64,000 nt of DNA from DASTPP01 sp035762175 (GCA_035762175.1 DASTPP010000111.1:62001-126000), one strand, 5' to 3'; numbered from the stretch's first letter, positions 1 to 8,905 are shown. A program made the numbers and translations. The notes: generated from the sequence alone by a model not told the origin.

Positions 1-386
1 TGCGGCGCCGTCTGCAGGTCGGCGAGCGTCTGCGGCACGCACGCGCCCCCCTCGCACGCGGCGCTGTCGCCGATGCAGACGCGGCCGCACTCGCCGCAGT
101 TGTTCGGGTCGCCCTGCGTGTCGCCGCAGGCCCCGCCCCCGGAGCCGCCCGCGGCCGGGCCCCCCGAGCCGCCGGTGCCCGAGCCGCCGGTGCCCGTGCC
201 GCCCGTGCCCGAGCCGTTCGTGCCCGCGCCGCCGGTGCCGCTGCCGCCAAGCCCGCGGCACTCGGCGTCGGCGGGGCGCTCGCGGCAGAAGGCCTCGCCG
301 TCGACCTCGAGGTCGGTGCCGCAGGCGCCGGCGAGCGACGCGAGCGCGACGCCGAGCGCGGCCAAGAAAGGGGGTCGTCGTCGCAT
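1..386 (-). CDS. Gly-rich Cys-containing lipoprotein, C-terminus outside window
   Basis: This reading frame starts at ATG 386 and is still open at the left edge, so only the first 128 codons are visible. It begins with two or three Arg residues and a hydrophobic stretch ending in LAGAC, a convincing lipobox, so the mature protein should be an acylated outer- or inner-membrane lipoprotein. A Gly/Thr/Ser-rich linker of GTGG-type repeats follows (about residues 47-80), then a Cys-rich segment (CGDTQGDPNNCGECGRVC), a pattern common in myxobacterial exported proteins. The start lies only 4 nt after the TAA of the PEGA gene, so it is the third gene of the first cassette. Its counterpart in the second cassette is the beta-helix lipoprotein at 3921-5267. 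Function unknown. Confidence 0.75.
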   Translation of the reverse strand, partial: MRRRPPFLAALGVALASLAGACGTDLEVDGEAFCRERPADAECRGLGGSGTGGAGTNGSGTGGTGTGGSGTGGSGGPAAGGSGGGACGDTQGDPNNCGECGRVCIGDSAACEGGACVPQTLADLQTAP

Positions 387-390
387 GGGT

Positions 391-1644
391 TTAGAAGCTC
401 CCCCGGAGGCCGGCGGCGGCCCCGCCGGCGATCGGGTGCAGCGTGCCCGTCACCCGCCAGGGCGAGGGGGCGCGGGCGCGCGCGCCGGCGCCCGCGGGCT
501 TTTCGTCGTCGGTCAGAAAGAGGTACGCGGCCGCCCCGAGCCCGGCGACGCCGACGCCGAGCGAGACGGGCCAGAGCAGCCCGTAGAGCTTCGACCGGTC
601 GATGTCTTCTTGGGCGCGCGGCGGGCACTGCCGCGCGCACAGGTCTTCGAGCTCGTTCGAGGCCTGGCGCTCTTGGATGAAGAAGATGCCCGAGGCCGCG
701 AGCGCCGCGGCCCCGACGCCGCCCACCACCCACGGCAGCGCCGAGCCGCCCGAGGCACCGGCCCCGCCCTCGGCGTCGACCGCGGCGGCCGGCCGCGGCT
801 CGGCCGGCGCTTCGGCGGGGGCCGCGCCGCCGGCCGGGGGGCCCGCGGGGGCGATGGCGAGCTCGGTGACGGGGCCCGGCCCCAGCGCCTGCCGCGCCGA
901 GCCGACCACGCGCCCGCCCGAGCGCACCTCGAACGCGTGGTCGCCGCGGCGCAGGGCGATCTCGCGCGGGGCGCCCGGCTCGATGCGCCCCTTCGCCTCG
1001 CCGTCGACCCAGAGCTCGCCGCCGAGGCCGCCCGGCGCGATCACGCGCGCGCGGGCGATCTCGTCGCCGTACAGGAGGCGCTGCAGGAGGTAGTCGGAGA
1101 GGTCGACGAGCGCGGGCGACTTCGGGTCGACGAGCGACTCGTCGTAGGGCTGCTCGACGAGGGCGTCCTCTTGGCCCTCGCGCCAGAGGTGCACGCGCAA
1201 GACGAGCCGCTTCGGCGGCGAGGGCGACCGGTAGAGCAGGCCCCAGACGTAGGGCGGCTTCGGCATCAGCGCGCCCAGCCGAAGCTGGGTGCCGATCTGC
1301 TCCTGGCAGGGCCGGCTCGGCTCGCGAAACCCGCCCGCCGCGCTCACGAGCGGCGCCTTGGCGCAGCGCGAGGCGAGCGCCTCGAGCGAGCTCGTGCTGT
1401 TGCCGAGCGCGAAGTCTTTCGACTCGTTCACCCGGTGCCGCAGCGCCGCCGAGAGCGCCTTCGCCGGCTCGAGCGCGTCGTGGTCGGCCAGCTGCAAGAC
1501 GTAAAGGCTCTCGTGCCCCTCGCCCGGCGGCGCCGCGAGGGCGGGGCGGGGCGAGAGGGCGGCGAGCGCCGAGGCGAGCGCGGCCGCGGCGGCGGGCACG
1601 AACGGGGCCCGGGGGCGTCGGCCGTTGGCGTGGGGCGGGCTCAT
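391..1644 (-). CDS. PEGA-domain protein with C-terminal membrane anchor (cassette 1)
   Basis: A 417-residue protein with an N-terminal hydrophobic export signal ending near ALAAPP. A globular N-terminal region with scattered Cys is followed around residues 205-265 by a PEGA-like beta-domain (GELWVDGEAKGRIEPG, then an Arg/Gly-rich second strand), an Ala/Pro linker, and two hydrophobic helices (starting LPWVVGGVGAAALAASG and WPVSLGVGVAGLGAAA) with a Cys pair between them. PEGA domains are surface-associated beta modules frequent in myxobacterial kinase operons. It starts 3 nt after the stop of the FHA gene and is clearly paralogous to 5271-6452 in layout and in the ALPWV-GGVGAA segment. The molecular role is not known; the context suggests an envelope signalling or assembly complex. 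Confidence 0.8.
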   Translation of the reverse strand: MSPPHANGRRPRAPFVPAAAAALASALAALSPRPALAAPPGEGHESLYVLQLADHDALEPAKALSAALRHRVNESKDFALGNSTSSLEALASRCAKAPLVSAAGGFREPSRPCQEQIGTQLRLGALMPKPPYVWGLLYRSPSPPKRLVLRVHLWREGQEDALVEQPYDESLVDPKSPALVDLSDYLLQRLLYGDEIARARVIAPGGLGGELWVDGEAKGRIEPGAPREIALRRGDHAFEVRSGGRVVGSARQALGPGPVTELAIAPAGPPAGGAAPAEAPAEPRPAAAVDAEGGAGASGGSALPWVVGGVGAAALAASGIFFIQERQASNELEDLCARQCPPRAQEDIDRSKLYGLLWPVSLGVGVAGLGAAAYLFLTDDEKPAGAGARARAPSPWRVTGTLHPIAGGAAAGLRGSF

Positions 1645-1647
1645 GGG

Positions 1648-3441
1648 TCAATGACAACGCCGGAGCATCCGTTCGTCGTCGGGCGTGGCGCGGCCGCTGC
1701 GCTGCAAGGCCCGCAGCCGCTCGCAGAGCGCCGACGCCTCGCCGCCCGACGCCTCGCGCGGACGCGGCGCCTCTTTCGGGGCGGCCGGGCGCGCCGGCGC
1801 GCGCGACGGCTCGGGCGCGAGGGCCGGCTTCGGCGACGGCGGCGCGGGGCGCGGCGCGGCCTCGGGGCGCGGCGGCGCGGGGGCGAGGCGCGCGGCCGGG
1901 GGCTCGGCCCTCATCGCCGCCACGGCCCGCATCGGCGCGGGCTCGGGCGCGTCCGGCTTCGCTTCGGGCGCGGCCGGCTTCGCTTCGGGCGCGTCCGGCT
2001 TCGCTTCGGGCGCGGCGCCCGCGAGCGGCCTCTCGGCCGCGGGCGACTCGGCCGGGGCGGGGTCGGCCGCGGGCTCGCCGGCGGGCTCGTCGGCGGCCGC
2101 GACCATCGCCGCGCCCTGCTTCGACGCCGGCGTCGCCTCGCGGGCGCCCTCGGCCGCCGGACGCAGGCCCTGCCGCTCTGGTTTCTGCTCGGAGGCCCCG
2201 GCCTCGGCCATCGGCCCGCCCTCGGCCCGGCGCCCGCGCAAGAGCGAGGTCACCCCCAGCGCGAAGAGGCCGAGCAGCAAGGCCGTCGCGACCACGAGCA
2301 TGGCGGTCAGGCGCGAGACGCGCTGCTCGGGCGCCGGCGGCGGCTCGGAGGGTCGGGGCGCCTCGTCGCTCGGCCGCGCCTCGTCCCACTTCGGCGGCTC
2401 GAGCCAGGGGCCCCGCGCCCCCGCGCCCTCGAGCCCCATCGCCTGCAGCGACCAGACCGCCTCGCTCTCGGGGGCCGGGGCGTTGAGGGCGGCCGCGCTC
2501 GGCAGCGCCAGCGAGGGCGTTCGCGCCCGCACGCGCGAGACCTCGACGGGCGTCCGGCTGCCCGGCGTGCTCTCGGGCCCGGGCACGCGCGCGGCGAAGA
2601 CCAGGTAGGCCGCCGCGCTGCCGCTGCCCAGGCGCAGCCGGTCGCCCGGCGTGAGCAGCACGCGCCGCTCGACCACGCCGTTGACGCTCACCTGCGCCTC
2701 GTCGCCGTAGCAGATGAGCTCGTAGCGCCCGTCGGGCGTCGGGCTCACCTCGACGTTGAGGTCGACGAGCGCGCCGGGCTCGGGCACGAGCGAGCTGCCC
2801 TTGACCGGGCCGAGCCGCACCGGCCCCTCGTCGAGCCGGATCTCTTTGGCCGGCACCGGCCCCGACAGCACGATGAGCCGGTCGGGCTTCGACGAGCCGC
2901 CCTTCGCGATGCCCGGCACCGAGGGCGGCGAGTGCAGCGTCGCGAAGCGCAGCTTCTGGTGCCACTCGTCGTCGCCCTCGACGCCGATGCGCAGCAGCCA
3001 CGGCCCCACCTGCACCCGGTCTTCGGGCCCGAGCGGCGTGCGCGCGTGCACGCGCTTGCCGTTGACGAAGGTCGGGTGGCCGTTCGAAAGCGGCATGACG
3101 CACCAGTGATCGCCGCCGTCGTCGTGCTCGAGCAGCGCGTGCTGCGGCGCCATCGCCTCGCCCAGCAGCGGCAGGCTGCAGCCCGCGTCGCGCCCGATGA
3201 CGAGCCGGCGCCGCAGCAGCCGCTCGCAGAAGGGCGCCACCCCCGGCCCCTCGATGTAGAGCAGCCAGAGCGCCCGCTCTTGCGAGCGCTGCGCCTGCTC
3301 GAAGCGGTGCAGATCGTTCTGCAGCGCCACGAGCGCGCCGTTCTCGAGGCGCGACCTCGAGGACGGCGGCGCGGAAGGCCGCGGCGGCCGCGGGCGCAGC
3401 GCGCTCGGGGGCGGGGGCGGCGTCTTGCGCTCGTCGGCCAC
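1648..3441 (-). CDS. FHA-domain membrane protein (cassette 1)
   Basis: The start chosen is GTG 3441, preceded by a G-rich stretch; the open frame extends further but the upstream residues look non-coding. This gives 597 residues. A forkhead-associated domain sits at about residues 60-140 (RLVIGRD, then QHALLEHD, then NGHPTFVNGKRV), the phosphothreonine-binding fold. A second beta-rich unit follows at about 180-290 (KEIRLDEGPVRLGPVKGSS, GDRLRLGSG). Then come a variable linker, one membrane helix (LTAMLVVATALLLGLFALGV) and a long Ala/Pro/Glu-rich tail ending in a small Cys-containing module (SALCERL...MLRRCH). In the tail APEAKPDAPEAKP repeats are visible. Topology would place FHA in the cytoplasm and the tail in the periplasm. 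First gene of cassette 1; probable partner of a Ser/Thr kinase (inference). Confidence 0.8.
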   Translation of the reverse strand: MADERKTPPPPPSALRPRPPRPSAPPSSRSRLENGALVALQNDLHRFEQAQRSQERALWLLYIEGPGVAPFCERLLRRRLVIGRDAGCSLPLLGEAMAPQHALLEHDDGGDHWCVMPLSNGHPTFVNGKRVHARTPLGPEDRVQVGPWLLRIGVEGDDEWHQKLRFATLHSPPSVPGIAKGGSSKPDRLIVLSGPVPAKEIRLDEGPVRLGPVKGSSLVPEPGALVDLNVEVSPTPDGRYELICYGDEAQVSVNGVVERRVLLTPGDRLRLGSGSAAAYLVFAARVPGPESTPGSRTPVEVSRVRARTPSLALPSAAALNAPAPESEAVWSLQAMGLEGAGARGPWLEPPKWDEARPSDEAPRPSEPPPAPEQRVSRLTAMLVVATALLLGLFALGVTSLLRGRRAEGGPMAEAGASEQKPERQGLRPAAEGAREATPASKQGAAMVAAADEPAGEPAADPAPAESPAAERPLAGAAPEAKPDAPEAKPAAPEAKPDAPEPAPMRAVAAMRAEPPAARLAPAPPRPEAAPRPAPPSPKPALAPEPSRAPARPAAPKEAPRPREASGGEASALCERLRALQRSGRATPDDERMLRRCH

Positions 3442-3920
3442 GTTAAGCCCCCCCCACGGCCACGGCCACGGCCCCCGGACCACAGCCCGGCCGGCGGCGC
3501 GTCCGCGCACGCAACCTCGCGCGACCGCCTCGGCGCAGAGCGCCGGCCGGTGTGCTGTCTCGCCCCTCCGAAAGAGGCGAAGAGGTAGCCGGAGCAGGGG
3601 GTTGCATGGCGACCGTACCCGAGCGCGTACATTATGCGTACCTAAGCTCTTTCGCCCCGCCAAGAGGCTTTCGTCGCCGCCGCTGCGTCACGAGGCCTTC
3701 GTCGCCGCCGCTGAGTAGAAAAATCTTCGGTGACGGTTTTCGCGCCCAGACTCTTAAGCCCAAGCCTCGCCCCGTGCCCCGGACGCCAAGCGGCCAAGCC
3801 GGGTGGGGTCTATCCGGACTGCGGTATGCCTCGATCGTTGCCGCCAACGGGCAAACCTGAGACCACAACTTTGCGTCAGCCATGACGCGGCGTGGCGAAT
3901 CGAGGGCCCGACGACGACCC
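3442..3920. other. Intergenic control region between the two cassettes
   Basis: No gene is supported here. On the minus strand a CATAAT hexamer at 3636-3631 lies about 190 bases before the FHA start and could be a -10 element for cassette 1, though no good -35 is seen. A pair of direct repeats (see 3664-3713) lies just upstream of it. The base composition is noticeably less GC-rich than the flanking genes around 3610-3760, as expected for a promoter. Confidence 0.4.
3664..3713. repeat. 22-bp direct repeat, two copies
   Basis: Two copies of a 22-base sequence beginning GAGGC and ending CGCCGCCGCTG occur at 3664-3685 and 3692-3713 and differ at one base (21/22). The 28-base centre-to-centre spacing is close to three helical turns. 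They lie upstream of the possible -10 of cassette 1, so they may be binding sites, but a chance GCC-rich duplication is not excluded. Confidence 0.5.
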
Positions 3921-5267
3921 TCAACCGCCGCCGAGGCACTCGACGTCGAGCCGCCGGCCGCTCACGTCGAAGCCGACGTCGGCGCCGGTGCCGCACGAGT
4001 CCCGCTCGACGAGCTGTCCGCACGCGAGGCCGCTCGGGAAGAGGTTGCCCTCGCCGAGCCGCAGCGTCGTGTTGTTCAGGCCGAGTCGAGAGCCGCAGAT
4101 GGCCGTGCCCAGGTTCGCCTGCGGCAACCCCTGCCGGAAGTCGTTGTCGGCGATCTCGACGTTGAGAAAGACGCTGGTGTCGGGCGTGTCTTCGGCGTTC
4201 AGCGAGACGCTGCGCTGGTTCTCCTCGAACGCGCACTGCCGCACCACCACCGCCCGGCCGCGCCGGATCTCGACCCCGACGGCGTTCTGGCGGAAGCGCG
4301 CCCGCTCGACCCGGACGGCGTCGCTGTTGCCGCCGGTCAAGACGAGGAGCGCGGGGCCCTGCCCCTGCTCGAAGACGAGCGACGCGGGGGTCGCGTCGCC
4401 CTGGATCGTCAGCCTCGCGCCGGCCCCGACGCGCACGCCGATCGCGTTGCCCCGCAGGAGCAGCGGCGTCGCCTGCGTGCCCGCGGCGGTCACGTCGGCG
4501 TCGCCGAGCTCGAGGCCGACCGTGGCGTTGGCGATGGTGAGGGGCCCCGCGAACGACGCGGCGCCCTGCGGCACCGCCACCGCCACCGCCGCCCCGCCCC
4601 CGTCGACGGACACGCCCCGCAGCGAGCCGCCCGGGCCGAGCGTCAGCAGGGGCTGGCCGGAGTCCGTCGGGATCGTCAGCGCGACGGGCTGCGACGGCTC
4701 GAGCGCGTGGCCCTCGAGCGCGAGGCCGGGAGCGAGGGCAAGCGCGGCCGAGCTCGACGCGGCCTCGACGTAGAGCAGCAGGCGCTCGGCCTGGGGCGAG
4801 AGCGCTTGGCGGGCCTGGTCGAGCGTGCGGAAGAAGCAGGCGCCGGCCAGCGAGGCCTCGGCCGGCGGCGCGCGCCCTTCGGCCAGGACGACGAGCGTCG
4901 CCGCGTCGCACGCGCCCGCCGGCTCGCTGCAGGCGCCTTGCACGCAGAGCGAGCCCGGGCCGAGCGCGCCCGCGCACTCGGCGTCGCCCCCGCAGGGCTG
5001 GGCCGCGCCGCCCGCGCCCGCGCCGCCCCCGCCCGTGCCGCCCGCGCCGCCCGCGCCGCCCGCGCCGCCCGTCGCCGCGTCGCCCCCGCCGGCGCCCGCC
5101 TGGCCGCCCGGGCCCGCGCCGCCCGCGCCGCCCGCCCCGACGCAGCGCGGATCGTTCGGCGCCTCGCGGCACGCCTGCGCCACGTCGACCTCGTAGCCGC
5201 TCGAGCACGCGACGAAGGCGGCGGCGAGCGCCGCCGAGCCCGCGCCGAGCAGAGTGCACGCTCGCAT
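3921..5267 (-). CDS. Predicted right-handed beta-helix lipoprotein (cassette 2)
   Basis: A 448-residue protein whose N-terminus has a hydrophobic stretch ending AAAFVACSS; the Cys is a plausible but imperfect lipobox. A Gly/Ala-rich linker of GGAGGAGG type (about residues 45-90) and a Cys-rich motif (PCGGDAECAG...LCVQGAC) follow. From about residue 200 the sequence consists of short repeated strands such as SLRGVSVDGGG, PLTIANATVGLELGDADV and AVGVEIRRGRAVVVRQCAFE, the pattern of a parallel beta-helix (pectate-lyase/NosD-like). Such folds often bind or cleave polysaccharide; no catalytic residues can be assigned. It follows the PEGA gene by 3 nt and is the cassette-2 counterpart of the lipoprotein cut by the left edge. 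Confidence 0.75.
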   Translation of the reverse strand: MRACTLLGAGSAALAAAFVACSSGYEVDVAQACREAPNDPRCVGAGGAGGAGPGGQAGAGGGDAATGGAGGAGGAGGTGGGGAGAGGAAQPCGGDAECAGALGPGSLCVQGACSEPAGACDAATLVVLAEGRAPPAEASLAGACFFRTLDQARQALSPQAERLLLYVEAASSSAALALAPGLALEGHALEPSQPVALTIPTDSGQPLLTLGPGGSLRGVSVDGGGAAVAVAVPQGAASFAGPLTIANATVGLELGDADVTAAGTQATPLLLRGNAIGVRVGAGARLTIQGDATPASLVFEQGQGPALLVLTGGNSDAVRVERARFRQNAVGVEIRRGRAVVVRQCAFEENQRSVSLNAEDTPDTSVFLNVEIADNDFRQGLPQANLGTAICGSRLGLNNTTLRLGEGNLFPSGLACGQLVERDSCGTGADVGFDVSGRRLDVECLGGG

Positions 5268-5270
5268 CGC

Positions 5271-6452
5271 TCAGAACCCCCCCTCGAGGACGGCCGCGCC
5301 GCCCCCGGCGACCGGGTAAAGGGCCCCGGTGACGCCCGTCGCTCGGGCCGCCGTCGCGGGCGCCTTCGGTCGCGAGACGAGCAGCCAGAGCCCGGCGCCG
5401 AGCCCCGCCGCGCCCACCCCCAACGACACGGCCGCGAGCGTCGCGTAGCGCTCGGAGCGGTCGATCATCGACTGCTGCTCGGGGAAGCACCACTGGCCCG
5501 ACACGCACCGGCGCTCGAGATCTCTCTCGGCGTCGCGCCGAAGCAAAGAGAAGGCGATCGCGCCGCCGAGCCCCGCCGCCCCGACGCCGCCGAGCACCCA
5601 GGGCAGCGCCGAGGGCCCGCCCGGGGCCGCGTCCGCCCCCGGCTCGGCCGCCCGGGGCGCGGGCCCCGCCGCCCGGGACGAAGCCCCCGCCGGCTCGAGG
5701 CGCACCACCGTCATCGCGCCCGCCTTGAGCCGCGCCCGCGTCGACGCCGCGCGCGCGCCCCCGCGGAAGAGCTCGAAGGTGTGCTCGCCCGGATCGAGCG
5801 TGAATTCGTCTCCCGGGCGGAAGGCGCCCCGCTCGCGGCCGTCGACGCGCAGCTCGCCCCCGGCCCCCGCGGGCCCCTCGAGGCGCACGTCGGACGCCCG
5901 CTCGGGCTCGAGCAGGTGCCGGAAGAGCCGGTCGGCGAGCGCCTCGGCCGGGGCGCGCTCGTCGACCGGCAGGGTCAGGTGCCGGTCGGGCTCGCCCCGC
6001 CGGAAGCGGTGCAGCGTCGCGTAAAGCTGCCCGCGGGCGTCGCGGTGCACGTACCCCCAGAGGAACTCGGACGCCGGCGCGGCCGGCGTGCCGAGCTGCG
6101 CCGCGAGCTTGTTCAGGCACTCGGCGTCGACGCTCTGGCCCGTGCGCTCGTCGAGCCCCGTCGACCCGGCGGCGTACGCGCTCTGGCGGAGGGTGCTGCC
6201 GCAACGCGCCCGCTCGAGCAAGACGAGCAGCGCCTGGTTGCTGTTGACCAGGCGCAGCTCGCCCGACGAAATCGCCCGCTGCTCGAGCGCCTTGGTCAGG
6301 CGGATCGCCGCGTAGTCGTCTTGCCGCAGCGAGGCGAGGTGCAGCACGTGCAGCTCGCGGGGGCCCGGCTCGGGCGCGGCGTCGGCCCGGGCGGGCGAGA
6401 GCGCGGCCAGCAGCAGCAGGGCCCGCCAGGAAGACGTGATGGGTCGGCGCAT
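5271..6452 (-). CDS. PEGA-domain protein with C-terminal membrane anchor (cassette 2)
   Basis: A 393-residue paralogue of 391-1644. It has a signal peptide (WRALLLLAALSPARADA), an N-terminal region beginning LHVLHLASLRQDDYAAIRL that parallels LYVLQLADHDALEPAKAL in the other copy, a PEGA-like unit at about residues 205-260 (GELRVDGRERGAFRPGD), a linker, and two hydrophobic helices separated by a Cys-containing segment (RRCVSGQWCFPEQQSMIDRS, matching LCARQCPPRAQEDIDRS). The matching order of elements shows that the two cassettes arose by duplication. It lies 3 nt before the lipoprotein gene and 50 nt after the FHA gene. Envelope location is predicted; function is unknown. Confidence 0.8.
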   Translation of the reverse strand: MRRPITSSWRALLLLAALSPARADAAPEPGPRELHVLHLASLRQDDYAAIRLTKALEQRAISSGELRLVNSNQALLVLLERARCGSTLRQSAYAAGSTGLDERTGQSVDAECLNKLAAQLGTPAAPASEFLWGYVHRDARGQLYATLHRFRRGEPDRHLTLPVDERAPAEALADRLFRHLLEPERASDVRLEGPAGAGGELRVDGRERGAFRPGDEFTLDPGEHTFELFRGGARAASTRARLKAGAMTVVRLEPAGASSRAAGPAPRAAEPGADAAPGGPSALPWVLGGVGAAGLGGAIAFSLLRRDAERDLERRCVSGQWCFPEQQSMIDRSERYATLAAVSLGVGAAGLGAGLWLLVSRPKAPATAARATGVTGALYPVAGGGAAVLEGGF

Positions 6453-6502
6453 CGGTCGCTCTCGCTAAAAGAAAAGGCAGGGCCGGCGGCGGGCGCGTAC
6501 CG

Positions 6503-8272
6503 TCAGTCGCACTTGCCCTTTTGCCGGCAGAGGAACTCGCGCATGCGCGCCTCGCTCTCCGGGTCGGCGGCCTCGCGGCCGGGGCCGCGGGGCCCGCGCT
6601 TGCCCGACGGGGCGGGGCGCGGGCGCGGCGCGGCCGGGGGCGCGGCCTCGCCGGAAGGCGCGGCGCCGTTCGCCGGCGTGGCGCCGCTCGGGGCCACGGG
6701 CGCCGGGGCCGGAGGGGCCGCGCTCGCGCTCTCGGGCGGCCGGGGCGGCGCCTCGACCGCGCTCGGCGCGCTCGGGGGCGCGTGCGGTTCGAGGGCCGAG
6801 GCCCGCGTGCGCGCCTCGGGCGGCGGGCCGACGTTTTCGCCCCGCGGGGGGCCGCCCTGCAGGCGGGTCAACGCCGCGGCGAGCAGCCCGAGCGCCCCGA
6901 GCGCCACGGCCACCGCGATGACCAGCGCGCGGCGCTTGGGCGCGGGCGCCGCCGCGGGGCGCGCCGGCAGCGAGCGCGTCGGCTCGGGGGTCGGATCGTC
7001 TTCGCGCGGCGAGGCCGCGGGCGGCGAAGCGCCGGGCGGCGAAGCGCCGGGCGGCGAGGCGGCCCGGCCGCGCTTGGACGCCCAGGGCGCCGCCCCGGGT
7101 TTGTCAGCCTGCTTGACGAAAAGGCCCGGCGGCGGCGCGGCGCCCGTCGGCCCGCCCCGCGGCGGCGCGGCGCCCGCCTTGGCCTCGCCGGCGCCCGCCT
7201 CGGCCTTGTCGGCACCCCCGCCCGGGGCCTCGGCGCCCGGGGCCGCCCCGGGGCGCGCCCCGGCCCGCGGGGCGCCGGCGCGCCCCCGCTCGGCCTGCCG
7301 GGCGGCGTCGTCGGCGGCGCGCGCGGCGCTGGCGAACGCCTCGACGTCGATGCGCTTGGTCTCGGTCGGCGTCGCCTCGGACGAAGGCTCGGCGTCGGGC
7401 ACCCCGCCGAGCCCCGCCTCGCCCTTCGCGGGCGGGCCCGTGCGGCGCTTCGGCGCGGGGTCGCCCGCGCGGAACTCGAGCGTGATGCACTCGCCGCCCT
7501 GCCCGAGGCGCAAGCGATCGCCGGGCGAGAGGCGCAGCTTGCGCACGGGCGCCTCGTTGACCACGACCGGCGGGCCCGCTTCGCTGCGCACGACCAGCTC
7601 GTAGGAGCCGGGCTCGGGCAGCGGGCGCACCTCGAGATCGAGCTCGGCCAGCGCCCCGCCCCGGGGCACGAGCGAGCTGCCCTTGACCGGGCCGAGCCGC
7701 ACCGGCCCCTCGTCGAGCCGGATCTCTTTGCGCGGCGCCGGCCCCGAGATCACGACGAGCCGGTCGGGCTTCGGGGTGGGCGGCCGCCCCCCGACCCCCG
7801 GCAGCGCCGGCGTCTGCATGCGCAGCGTCGCGAAGCGCAAGAGCTCGCGCCGGTCTTCGTTCGAGTCGGCGCGCAGGCGCAGGCGCCAGTCGCCCACGTG
7901 AATGGTGTCGGCCGGCCCGAGCAGCGTCGGCTCGCGCACGCGGCGGCCGTTGACGTAGGTGCCGTTGTGGCTGCCCGCGTCGCTGATGAGCCAGCAGTCG
8001 CGCTCTTCGTCGTGCTCGAGCAGCGCGTGCTGGCGCGAGATGCCCGCCCCGCGCAGCGGCAGGTTCGCCGTCGCGTCGCGCCCGATGACGAAGCGCTTGC
8101 CCAAGAGCCCCTGCCGGAAGGGCGGCGACTCGGGCGCCTCGACCTCGAGGTACCAGAACGTCGCCTCGATCGTCTTGCGCGCCTGCTCGAGGCGCTGAAA
8201 CTGGTCTTCGAGCGTCGGGCCCGGCTCGTCGTCGTCCGGGTCGGGCGTGGGCGGCGCACGCAGGCCCCCCAT
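6503..8272 (-). CDS. FHA-domain membrane protein (cassette 2)
   Basis: ATG 8272 gives 589 residues; a TTG at 8302 (reading LASKRKRFDP) is an alternative start. A canonical FHA domain covers about residues 45-125 (KRFVIGRD, ISRQHALLEHD, GSHNGTYVNGRRV), here with the full GR-SxxH-NG signature, which the cassette-1 copy lacks at the Ser/His position (PQH). A second beta unit contains KEIRLDEGPVRLGPVKGSS, shared residue for residue with the other FHA protein. A low-complexity linker, one membrane helix (ALVIAVAVALGALGLLAAAL) and a Pro/Ala-rich tail ending MREFLCRQKGKCD complete it. Predicted to recognise phosphothreonine in the cytoplasm and to link it to the envelope proteins encoded next to it. 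Confidence 0.8.
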   Translation of the reverse strand: MGGLRAPPTPDPDDDEPGPTLEDQFQRLEQARKTIEATFWYLEVEAPESPPFRQGLLGKRFVIGRDATANLPLRGAGISRQHALLEHDEERDCWLISDAGSHNGTYVNGRRVREPTLLGPADTIHVGDWRLRLRADSNEDRRELLRFATLRMQTPALPGVGGRPPTPKPDRLVVISGPAPRKEIRLDEGPVRLGPVKGSSLVPRGGALAELDLEVRPLPEPGSYELVVRSEAGPPVVVNEAPVRKLRLSPGDRLRLGQGGECITLEFRAGDPAPKRRTGPPAKGEAGLGGVPDAEPSSEATPTETKRIDVEAFASAARAADDAARQAERGRAGAPRAGARPGAAPGAEAPGGGADKAEAGAGEAKAGAAPPRGGPTGAAPPPGLFVKQADKPGAAPWASKRGRAASPPGASPPGASPPAASPREDDPTPEPTRSLPARPAAAPAPKRRALVIAVAVALGALGLLAAALTRLQGGPPRGENVGPPPEARTRASALEPHAPPSAPSAVEAPPRPPESASAAPPAPAPVAPSGATPANGAAPSGEAAPPAAPRPRPAPSGKRGPRGPGREAADPESEARMREFLCRQKGKCD

Positions 8273-8905
8273 CGGGTCGAAGCGCTTGCGCTTAGAGGCC
8301 AAGGCTCGACCTCGGGCGCCGCGCGAGCGCGGGGGCGGGTGACATGTCGGGTTCGGGGCCTGGCGACGGCGACATGTCGTTATACCACGGCCGCCCCGCT
8401 GCGCGCCGAAAACCCGCCCCGGCGGGCCGGCGGGGGCCCGGGCGCCGCGTGCCGCCGGGCCCCGCGGATGTCGGTGCCATCGTCGCGTGCGCGCCCTCCC
8501 GCCACATGAACGTTTGCCTAGCCGAGGCCGACCCTTCTGCCAAGGGGCGCCCGCCGCATCCGGCGCGATCGTCGGGCGGGCGGCGGGCCCGCGGCCCCCT
8601 CGGACGCCCGCCCGGCGGCGCCCGGCCCTCGATTCGGTTTCAAGACAAAGCCCGGCCGCGCGCCGCCGCCCCGCGGGCCTGGACGCGCCCGCGTCCAGGG
8701 GGTCGCACTTCCGTTCGACCATCCGAGGACGGCGCGTCACGTCGGGCGCGTGAAGCCCGGACGACGCGCGACCCAAAAACCCCGGGCGCCGCCGCGATCC
8801 GCGGCCCGGCGCCGGCCCGGCGGCGGGCGGCGCGCGCCCGTGGCACGTCGGTTGCTCAACGCTCTTTGCAACCACGCTACGGTACCCAACGAGTCCGGAG
8901 AAGCC
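8273..8905. other. Divergent intergenic region, no gene seen
   Basis: About 630 bases separate the cassette-2 FHA gene (leftward) from the lipoprotein gene (rightward). No reading frame here shows convincing coding features. The part next to the FHA gene holds the promoter-like element described at 8341-8386; the rest is uniformly GC-rich. Confidence 0.5.
8341..8386 (-). promoter_or_regulatory. Extended -10 promoter candidate with two GACATGTC palindromes
   Basis: Read on the minus strand, TGGTATAAC at 8386-8379 is an extended -10 (TGn plus a hexamer one base from consensus). Just downstream the 8-bp palindrome GACATGTC occurs twice, followed by the same base G (8341-8349 and 8371-8379), 30 bases apart. 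The arrangement fits a promoter of cassette 2 with a dimeric regulator bound at two sites on the same helix face. No -35 is evident. Confidence 0.4.

Noticed and set aside
73..3588. Long plus-strand frame opposite cassette 1
   Set aside because: Arg/Pro-rich, no domain; it is a by-product of high GC opposite real genes.
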